Position numbers and translations under genes: made by a program
Part shown: piece by piece, positions 56,016 through 64,000 of the stretch
How positions within the stretch are numbered: position 1 is the stretch's first letter
Layout: each line of letters begins with the position of its first letter
Assembly: GCA_007570785.1 (NCBI GenBank)
Contig: ML664159.1
Coordinates: forward strand, 4,993,987-5,057,986
Direction: 5' to 3'
Length of the DNA: 64,000 bases
Origin: Antilocapra americana
Taxonomy: Eukaryota > Chordata > Mammalia > Artiodactyla > Antilocapridae
Notes under the pieces: generated by a model
What the model was told of the DNA's origin: nothing
Databases searched by the model: none
What the model saw: the letters and a program-made list of their open reading frames with translations, nothing else

Positions 56016-56284
56016 GAGTGAATGAAGCAAACAATGAGTGAAGGCTTTAGGGTAGATAATTGAAAACTTTGGGTAATCTACTAGATAGTGAGGTAGAAAG
56101 AAGAGCAAACTAGGAGTGGATAGGTCTGGGAGCTGACTTTGGCTGTGCCAGTTTTTAGCTATAGATATTGCAAGTCATTTGCTTGCAGTGAACCACATGG
56201 TTTAATCAGATGTAAAAAGGGATGCTTGTTGCTTTTGATTATGTAGGTTAGACATAATAGTGTTTTAGTTATGTAGAAGTGGGT

Positions 56285-56496
56285 AAAACTTTGGTGGTGG
56301 TTTAGTTGCTAAGTCATGTTTGACTTTTGTGACTCCATGGACTCCTCTGTAGGATTCTCTAGGCCAGAATACTGGAGTGGGATTCCATTTCCTTCTCCAG
56401 GGGATCTTCCCAACCCAGGAATTGAACCCAGGTCTCCTGCATTACAGGCAGATTCTTTACCAACTGGCGTACAAGAAAGCTCAACACAAAAACTTT
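56285..56496 (-). mobile_element. Bov-tA SINE, with small deletion
   Basis: Minus-strand copy 56293-56488 lacking the 'gtagcccaccaggct' block after 'ctccatggact'. Repeat aaaacttt at 56285-56292 and 56489-56496 is a possible TSD. The head is diverged ('accaactggcgtacaaga'). Confidence 0.88.
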
Positions 56497-56552
56497 AGGG
56501 GAGAAATAAAATCAAAATCTTACCATGTATCCTTTACCAAAGTCTTACCATA

Positions 56553-56852
56553 CATCTCTTATTAGCTGCTGCTGCTGCTAAGTCACTTCAGTTGTGACTG
56601 ACTCTGTGCAATCCCATAGACGGCAGCCCACCAGGCTCTCTGGTCCCTGGGCTTCTCCAGGCAAGAACACTGGAGTGGGCTGCCATTTCCTTCTCCAATG
56701 CATGAAAGTGAAAAGTGAAAGTGAAATAGCTCAGTCATGTCCGACTCTTAGCGACCCCATGGACTGCAGCCTACCAGACTCCTCCGTCCATGGGATTTTC
56801 CAGGCAAGAGTACTGGAGTGGGGTGCCATTGCCTTCTCCATCTCTTATTAGC
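56553..56852 (-). mobile_element. Bov-A2 SINE, complete dimer, perfect 14-bp TSD
   Basis: Two Bov-A monomers joined by the linker 'gcatgaaagtgaaaagtg' (56700-56717), with (ctg)n-type start 'gctgctgctgctaagtcac'. The identical flanks catctcttattagc at 56553-56566 and 56839-56852 bound the element (56567-56838, 272 bp). It is close to the family consensus throughout, indicating a recent insertion. It carries no tRNA head and no coding capacity. Confidence 0.96.
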
Positions 56853-56901
56853 AGGTTAAGAAAATTTTCTGTAGGTCTTTTAATCAGCATTCTTTTGATC
56901 A

Positions 56902-57112
56902 ACTCCCCAAATATTTTCCCTTGTGGCTCAGCTGGTAAAGAATCTGCCCGCAATGTGGGAAACCTGGGTTTGATTCCTGGGTTGAGAAGATCCCCTGGAG
57001 AAGGGAAAGGCTACCCACTCCAGTATTCTGGCTTGGAGAATTCCCTGGACTGTACAGTCCATAATGTTGCAAAGAGTCGGACCCGACTGAATGACTTTCA
57101 CTTACTCCAAAT
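56902..57112 (+). mobile_element. Bov-tA SINE
   Basis: Plus-strand copy starting within the head ('ttgtggctcagctggtaaag') and ending 'cgactgaatgactttcac'. B box GGTTTGATTCC. Flanks actccccaaata / actccaaata suggest a TSD with a 2-bp indel. Confidence 0.93.
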
Positions 57113-58267
57113 AACTGAAACTCTCCATTCCCTCTATAAAAGATTCTGACAGATGCCTACACCACAGTGACAGTTCAGAGTTACTATACCTATGGATAAC
57201 TATCTGCTACAACTGATTGAATTGTAAGATTGTCAATTGTGCTGATTACTATGTCTATTTATTCTTTTATTCAGCATAAACTTACTGATCATCTGCTCTG
57301 TGCTAGATATTGTTTTAAGTCCTGGAGATAAGGCAGTGACCAATGTTTATTGCAGTCTGGTTGTATTTGTTTTTGTAATTATGTAATTTAGTTAAACATT
57401 TCATCAACTGAATAATGAAAAGTAAGTGTGAAAGGAGAATTGGTGGCTTTTATGAAAATTAAAAGTAATAGTGGACGTCTGTCCTTTATAACTACACAAG
57501 ATCTTTGAAATTTCTCTCTACATCTAAAATTTCCATTTCCCTTGTCACCTAGAACTTATCAGTCAGATGCCTCTGTAACTGAAGGACATGAGATTGGGAC
57601 ATAGGACATCTGTTTTGTATTGTGGTTTTAGGGTTGAGTTGGCTGCAGTGGCAGATTCCTTAGGGAATCATTTCTGTGATGTAATTCCAGAGAGTTTAGT
57701 TTGAGCCTACTTCTTCATCTCCTCCCTCCCCAAATTCTGTATGTTTCCAAATATTTCTTTATAAATTAATTTTCTTAGTGAGTCAGCCATAATGAATCTT
57801 GTGGCTTGCAACAAAAAGCCCCAACCATCACAAACCCTTTGACAATACTGTAAAAATGAAGTTTCCAAACAATCACAAAAATCTTCAAGTTGGTTGTGGG
57901 CAAAATTATGGTATAAAATTGAAGGGACATTAAATAGCATTAGAAAGAGTTCACACTAAGATTGTTTCACAACTTTTCATATTAGTTTTGGCTGTACTTG
58001 ATAAAAAAAAAACTGAAGTGGAAACCAGCACTGTGGCATATTGGGGTGGTGCACAGAGCATGATGGGACTCCAGTCAGAAGACTCGAAAGCAAGAAACTG
58101 ACTTATCAAGAGATGGAATATGTACGCACAGTTGAAACCAATTGTTGTCATTTCAGGGGCTCTGAAGAGCTCTGGTACCAGAGTCCTTTATGTCTCAACA
58201 CAGGGAAGAATTCAGCAAGAGCAAAGTGATGGATAGGTAAGAAGTGACTTGTTAGAATAGAACGCTT
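57113..58267. other. Unassigned non-coding sequence
   Basis: 57280-57350 resembles the ancient unnamed repeat ('tctgtgctagatattgtttt'). Frames at 57707-58151 (-) have no domain. Otherwise nothing recognised. Confidence 0.4.
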
Positions 58268-58465
58268 GTGAGGTTTGCAATAAAGAATCTGCCTGCCAGT
58301 GCAGGAGACCCTGGTTCAATCCCTGGGTTGGGAAGATCCTCTGGAGAAGGGAATGGCAACCCACTCCTGTATTCTTGCCTGGAGAATCCTATGGACAGAG
58401 GAGCCTGGCAGGCTATCATCCATGGGATTGCAAAGAGTCAGACATGGTTGAGCGACTAACACCTT
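58268..58465 (+). mobile_element. Bov-tA SINE
   Basis: Plus-strand copy with a damaged beginning ('gtgaggtttgcaataaag') but a clean rest: 'gtgcaggagaccctggttc', 'gaatggcaacccactcctg' and 'gacagaggagcctggcagg', ending 'gttgagcgactaacac'. Confidence 0.93.
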
Positions 58466-58479
58466 CAGGAGAGTTAGGC

Positions 58480-58932
58480 AGTGTCCGGAGAACTTACTGG
58501 GCTGCAGTTTTGTAATCAAAGGAAAAGTAGGGAGGGGGAAAAGAGTTTTCTTGTCTTTCTTGAGTAGATGTCATGCTTCCATCATTAGCTTCTCCTCCAG
58601 GCTGAGCAAGGGAGTTTTCTTGTCCCTACAGTGGTCAAGCGAGATCCACAGATTACTGTTTTTATGTGTGCAGGGAGTGTATGCTAACTTACTGAGCTCC
58701 CTGGGCAGGATGTGGGTCTCATGCTTCCATTGTTTTATTGTTTGGTGCATGCTTCGTGCTTCTGCTGCAAGGTTTTGTTGCTAAGCAAGCCTGCTTGGTT
58801 TTGTGGTTAAGCCATCCTACTTTCTTGAGTAATCATTAAGTTACAGGGGTCTCCTATATTTTTTCTACTTATAATCCCTAGTGGGATCAACTATTTAATC
58901 ACCCACTTTGTCCCTTAACTCTGTCCCTATCA
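58480..58932. mobile_element. Possible solo LTR (unconfirmed)
   Basis: A block beginning TGTCCGG and ending near CCCTATCA. It has LTR-like text in the middle ('gggagtttgcttgtc'-type: ggagttttcttgtccctac twice-like at 58551 and 58611; 'ttgctaagcaagcctgctt'). No flanking repeat of 4-6 bp was found and no family could be named. A non-coding unique stretch is the alternative. Confidence 0.3.
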
Positions 58933-60389
58933 CATTGATACATTTTTATTTGAAATAAAATATTTAAATTATTTTTTGTGATTTTCAACTTTAATCATTT
59001 TGATTAGCCAAGCTTGTGTCAGCCCTGCCTTTTGTCAGTTGAAGAGACTTTCCTCTGTGAACTGTTTGAGGCCTCTGAGCTTGGAAGGCTGTCCAAGGAG
59101 GCACCTCCTCCTCACCACTTCTTTGGCTTCTCTGGGCCTCTTCCTCTCAGTGGTTCGGGGGCTTGACTCACCTATCTCTGTGAGCAAAGTTCTTCTAAAC
59201 TCAAAGATGCCCTTTCAGGTCTGGTCTGTCTGGTAGCACCAAGCAAAGCCCCTCTGGTTGGAGTCTGAGAGAGCAGTTACTGTGAATTCAGGTCACCTGG
59301 AGCCGGAGTGTCATTGTGCATTGTAGCCACAGCTGTCTGATGTCATAGCTAAGGCCAGTAGCATGGTCACGGTCAACGCTTGCGGCCCTCTAATACATGA
59401 ATTTCTGATTTCCTCACATCTTGTCCTTCTGTTGTTCTTTCCTCTCCTCTCTCTGCCCTTCTCTCCTTTCCCCTTTTCTCCCACTCTTCCATTTTCCCCC
59501 TTAATACCTCCTCACCCACCTCCCTCCTTGCATCCTGCTTTTAGTCTCTCCAGCCCTCTACCTTGCTGTTGACACACTTCTTTTTCCAGGCCAATAAGAC
59601 TGAGATCCTGGTAAGATATGAAGCAACTTCCCTTCATGGAGTACAAAGGTGCAATTTCTGTGGTGATCTTAGCTAAATAGTATTTCTGGCTGCTCTGCAT
59701 TGAAGGGCAGCAACCAATACATCATTTCTTCATTCAGAACACTTAGGTAATCGCAGTCCCACCTGTATGACCCCAAGAACTTTGCAGAAGACTACATGTC
59801 CGGCTTCTGAGATATTAACACTGTCTTTATGCAGTCTTTTATAGTATCACAGAAAAAAGATTTTAATATAGGACATTTTTGAATGAGACATCAACTTTTG
59901 ATATGAGAAAATAAAAATACTGTTGTTGAGTTTCTAGGCACTCAGGCCTAGTTTTAGTATGTCAGTTTTAATTTGACTTTTTAAAAGATTATTATAGAAA
60001 CTGAATGTCATAAGCCTTTAAAATATTCAAATCATTTGAAATTCTAGAAAACAGCTAATATTTTAGGCAAAATAAAATAATGACTAACTTGTACCTTTTT
60101 AAAGTAATTCATTTAACCAAGCTACCAGTAGTACAGGCACCAGACTGATACTCAGTGAACATTTATTTACTAATGTAGATCATCTCTGAGATAGTGAAAT
60201 TTAGCTTTTCTGGCTAATGTTAAAATTACCCAACCTATTTTGAAAATTGAACTATAGCCATAACATACCTGAAAGGCATGCCAGAGACACTGAACACATG
60301 CCATCTCATTTCTAAATATATTCATATATTTAGCACTCTTTATGCATTGTAACAGCCTCCAATTTTATCTAATTCCCTACATATTTTCA
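58933..60389. other. Unassigned sequence with a pyrimidine-rich tract
   Basis: 59433-59560 is strongly CT-rich on the plus strand ('cctctcctctctctgccctt'). 59800-60390 is AT-rich. The frame 59000-59236 is unremarkable. No gene. Confidence 0.4.
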
Positions 60390-60700
60390 TCAAATATTTC
60401 TTAAGCTCTGCTATGTGCCAGATCTTGGAGATGAAAGAAATCTAAGATAAAACTGGATTCTGTTTTGGAGGAGCTTCTAATTTTATTAGGAAGATTGAAT
60501 GTGTTTATAAGAGATGAGTAAAATGCACAGTTCAAGTGAGTGCCACAGAGGTGTGAAAAAGCAAGCTTTCCTGAAGAAAGTGGGTGTTGATGGAGGCCCT
60601 GAGCTGGGCTTAGAAGGCAGTGAAAGTTTCAAGTACTAAAATAAAAGTTTGAAAACCAGGACCACAGTCAATGAAAAGACATTAAGAATTTTTAAGCCCA
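60390..60700 (+). repeat. Ancient unnamed repeat trace
   Basis: 'ctgctatgtgccagatcttg', 'ttggaggagcttctaattt' and 'gagctgggcttagaaggcag' fit the same family as 10370-12080, diverged. Confidence 0.4.
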
Positions 60701-60791
60701 TCCAGCGAGCAGTAACATACCAAGATGCACCTCCCAGCCCTACTACCAAAAGGTGGCCAGCCAATGGCCCTTTTCCATTCTCTTAAGTCTT

Positions 60792-60868
60792 TACAACCTG
60801 CACTTGACAACCTATATTTTACAACCTACATTTTTATAACCTACACTTTACAACCTACATTTTTACCA
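60792..60868 (+). repeat. Short imperfect minisatellite, unit about 14-17 bp
   Basis: About five tandem variants of 'acaacctacatttt' (acaacctgcacttg, acaacctatatttt, acaacctacatttttat, aacctacacttt, acaacctacattttt). Unit lengths vary slightly. It does not correspond to any repeat family I know. Confidence 0.8.
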
Positions 60869-61902
60869 ACGGACTTGGCATTTCAAGGCAGCTGGTAATC
60901 CAAAAGTCAGTCATATTTGTTTTTGTATTGTGCTGCCTCATCACATCAGTGGCAGATTAACCTTCGAGATTGTGTTTTGCTTAGTCTAATGTTGAACTTA
61001 ATTTGCATTCCTTGAGCATACAATGGCTGGACAGCAGGGGAGGAGCTGGAGGGTAAGAAATGAGGGGGGAAGGGTTGTTACCATCAACTGTGGTGGGGTC
61101 AAGTGACCACGGCCGGGTTACAGGCAGTGGTAGTCTGCTCAAAATAATGTAAGTGGCACCCTTTACATTTCAGGAGTATAATGTTTGTATCTCTTACCTC
61201 TGCCCTGCATATGCTTATTTCTGGTGATTTCTTATTCCATGGAAGCAAACATTTAATAATGTCACTGGTCAGAGGAAACCGTAGGCAGTGTTATCTTGCG
61301 AGTAAATATTTATTTTTATACAGTGTGAATAATGACCTCATTCTAGACTATTAGTAGGTATGAGGTAAAACCATGGAGGCATTCTCTGAAAGATTTTTTT
61401 TGAATAGGTGTTACCCTCTTATGGTCTTACTTTAAGTGCATGTCTATCGGCATAGCTATAGGTCACATAGAAAGGTATTATAAAAAGGGAGAATTTCCCT
61501 TTTACCACTGTCAACTGTGACACAATTCCCATGGCCCCACAGACAAATAGCCACTGTCCTTGTGCGTCCTCTTCATTCTAAACAAGTACTCACAGGAAGT
61601 CTTTTTGTTCAGAGTTGGGAAGCTTCTTGGTGATATCAGTAGCCTTGCTCTTCCTTGATGGTTGTCTAGAAGGGAAGTTTCTGGAGCTCTTATAACTCCA
61701 ATCTGATCTGAGTTTTGGAGAACTGCTGGCCTCAAAATCAGTACAAAACAAGTCAACAAGTTACATCTGTTTACAGGGATTTATGCCATCGGAGCTACAG
61801 GTCACAGAATTGAGCGACCTATGAACTTACATGGGAAAAATTACCTTTTTATTTTTCTCTAACCTCTGTCTGAAATTAAACATTTTCTTTAATTTTGACT
61901 TC
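60869..61902. other. Unassigned non-coding sequence
   Basis: No repeat recognised. 61030-61075 is purine-rich. The minus-strand frame 61511-61759 has no domain. Confidence 0.4.
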
Positions 61903-62092
61903 GTTTTATGGCTCAGCTGGTAAAGAATCTGCCTGCGATGTGCGAGACCTGGGTTTGATCCCTGGGTTGGGAAGATCCCTGGGAGAAGGAAAAGGCTACC
62001 CACTCCAGTATTCTGGCCTGGAGAATTCCATGGACTGTGTCATCCATGGGGTTGCAAAGAGTTGGACATGACTGAGTGGCTTTCAATTTTCA
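61903..62092 (+). mobile_element. Bov-tA SINE
   Basis: Plus-strand copy from 'ttttatggctcagctggt' to 'gactgagtggctttcaat'. B box GGTTTGATCCC; body near consensus. A possible imperfect TSD (aattttgactt / aattttcactt) is confounded by the SINE's own tail. Confidence 0.93.
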
Positions 62093-62315
62093 CTTTTTAA
62101 ATTTTGAATATGGGCAAAACTATAGTAGAATTGGTGGTATGTGTGATTTTGTCACTGAAGAAGTCACAGGTATAGCCATGTCATATTACAGACACTGTCA
62201 GTATTACACATCATTTGCACTTATCATTATGTTGAAATTATGAATTTATTAGACCTCTTGCTAGTGCTCTAAATTTCATAACCAGGATTTGTCTTAGGTG
62301 TGTTAAGACACATTG

Positions 62316-62440
62316 TGGAGTAGGAAATGGCAACCCACTCCAGTACTCTTGCCTGGAGAATCCTATGGACAGAGGAGCCTGGCCGGCTACAGTCCATGGG
62401 GTTACAGAGTTGGATATGACTGACATGCACAGACACATGC
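62316..62440 (+). mobile_element. Bov-A SINE fragment
   Basis: Starts at 'ggagtaggaaatggcaac', with 'gacagaggagcctggccgg' and 'ggttacagagttggatatg', then a CA-containing end. No tRNA head. The frame 62238-62495 (-) is its shadow. Confidence 0.9.
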
Positions 62441-64000
62441 ACACACTAGACACATAGGCATGGAAATAATCATATAGGAATAAACTTATACTCACAGATC
62501 TCTAAATAGAAGGTATGCTACACCACTCAGGGCCACATGAGGAAAGAGTTGGGTTGATAAGGAGGCAGAAGGGAAGGAGGGAACAGCATGGCCCAGAGCA
62601 TTTACTGAGGTTTTCAAGTGAAGGAATGAGTGAGGTTGTTACTGAATCAGGTCCAGTGCTTGCCCCTCAAAAATCAATAGGAGAGACAGACAGACAGACA
62701 CAAATATTGATAGAAAGAAAAGTCACTTTTAATCAGAATGCTGGCAATCTGGAGAGATGGTCTACTCAGTGTTCCCCCAAAACCACCTCTGAAGATTCTG
62801 CTCAGCCATACATGTTTTAAAGGGAAAAGGGGAAATAATTTCAGTTTAATCACTGGGGGTCAGAGTCATGGCCCTCCTCACTGTGGGCAGGCTTGTCAGC
62901 TCCTAGTGATCTTTCTTTAGATGCTCTATTGTTCATACAACTTGCTTGAGATTACAGAAGGGGAAGCTGGGGATGAGATCTGGTCATCTGTTAATTACTT
63001 ATTCTTCATTTCTACTTCTTAATCTATGAAAAAACCAACAGATTAGGCTGGGTATTGTGTAATCCAAAGATTGGAACGATATGCTAGGGCCAGAGATGAG
63101 TAGAGGGGTGGGGTGGGGGTGCCTGGTTTAAGGTTAGTGACAAGACAAAGGGGCTCCCTGCAGAGAACTCTTTCCTGCCAGAAGCTGCTGACAGGGCAGC
63201 ATAGGTATGCTGAATGAGTTTGGGATTTGACAGTTTGAATAATTCCTTCAAACTCTGGGTTCCTAGTTACCCTGTACCTGGCCCTGAAGTGGTTTTCCGT
63301 ATGGGGGAATATCGGCTTGGTGTGTGAAAATTTGTTCAAGCAAATAGCTGTAGTGTGGGCTCTAGACGGTTGGCTTGTATATCAAAGTTGTACGTGCAGG
63401 CAAATCTTTGCTATCTTTAGGATTTCACTAACACTGGGAGGGGCAGTCCCTCTCAGATGAAGGCTCCAAATGTCTTAGTACAAAAATGCAGAAATAGAAA
63501 ATACTCAAAAATATTTATATATTGGGTTAATAGTGAAGCACAGGTACTACATAATTACAGTTGTGCTTTTAAAAATATTTGAATTACTAAATTTTAATCT
63601 AGTTAGATTTCTTTGTAATCCTGTGTACTTTATTTTCTTATTTATGAAATTTACTGTTCTGAGAAGGACTGTGGTCTTCACTGGACTACCAAATGGGTCG
63701 TGGTCAAAGATATGAAGCTCTGAACAGAGATTCAGTTTCTTGCCTTCTTTACTTAACTCTCTTGTATTTTCCATCTGTCTTTCTTGTGGACTGAAGTTTG
63801 GCCAAACTTAGCACCAGAATAAAAACTATAAGAGATACTGCCCTAGCCCCACTACAAACACCCACGTCTTTACCTGTACTTCCACCTGACCTTTCTACAC
63901 CTGACCTTATGCTGAATGAGGAGATATTCATTATGACTATAATTTATTGAAAGTTCACACATGCTTCATGTAATTCTATATATTTTTAAGGTTTCATCTC
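62441..64000. other. Unassigned non-coding sequence to the window end
   Basis: Contains a (GACA)4-5 run at 62682-62700 and a G-rich run of three G4/G5 tracts at 63105-63119. No interspersed repeat or gene recognised. Frames 62515-62820 (+), 63043-63339 (-) and 63547-63774 (-) show no domain. Confidence 0.4.

Noticed and set aside
60792..60868. CRISPR-like array
   Set aside because: Units are 12-17 bp, directly adjacent with no unique spacers, in a mammalian genome. It is a minisatellite.
63105..63119. G-quadruplex
   Set aside because: Only three G4/G5 tracts with one-base loops are present; a fourth G3 run is not within normal loop distance, so a stable canonical G4 is not supported.

Overview
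This window is mammalian nuclear DNA from a pecoran ruminant (cattle, bison, sheep, goat, deer or a relative). The evidence is its repeats. It carries about 25 tRNA-Glu/BovB-derived SINEs (Bov-A monomers, Bov-tA, one full Bov-A2 dimer), three BovB (RTE-type) LINE copies and two CHR-type SINEs. These lie over an older mammalian layer of L1, L2, MIR, MER1, MER5A, Tigger and LTR-like remnants. The species, chromosome and nearest gene cannot be read from the sequence. Repeat family names come from recognition by eye of remembered consensus motifs, not from a masking run.

No host protein-coding gene, exon chain, tRNA or other RNA gene can be supported. The open frames are short, mostly overlap their own reverse frames, and many lie inside SINEs. 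The only recognisable protein remnants are decayed BovB reverse transcriptase at 5.9-6.9 kb (+) and 36.5-37.0 kb (-), and an L1 ORF2 C-terminal tail at 18.3-18.6 kb (-). The window reads as intergenic or deep-intronic DNA.

Layout. 0-5.4 kb: an L1 3' end split by a Bov-A, a Tigger remnant, a MER1-like remnant, then plain AT-rich sequence. 5.4-7.2 kb: an internally deleted BovB with target-site duplications (TSDs). 7.2-18 kb: L1 and L2 remnants, an ancient unnamed repeat broken by an LTR-like element and a Bov-tA, MIRs, and Bov-tA copies at 14.8 and 16.0 kb. 18.0-18.6 kb: a ruminant L1 3' end with a 13-bp TSD. 19-33 kb: CHR SINE, a 1.5-unit Bov-tA with a perfect TSD, long L2 fragments, an L1 fold-back and an L1 3' end with a TSD. 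34-44 kb: LTR-like elements, a Bov-tA with a GT tail, a second BovB (-), MIRs and a split L1M. 44-55 kb: the least repeat-dense part, including a 76-bp inverted copy inserted into a MER5A and a largely repeat-free AT-rich stretch at 51.3-52.6 kb. 55-64 kb: a SINE cluster including a young Bov-A2 dimer, a possible LTR, and a short minisatellite.

No new multi-gene system is visible. The observations most worth following are structural: the inverted templated insertion (50.4/51.2 kb), the BovB internal-deletion junction, the 1.5-mer SINE moved as one unit, the L1 fold-back hairpin, and the candidate conserved non-coding stretches.
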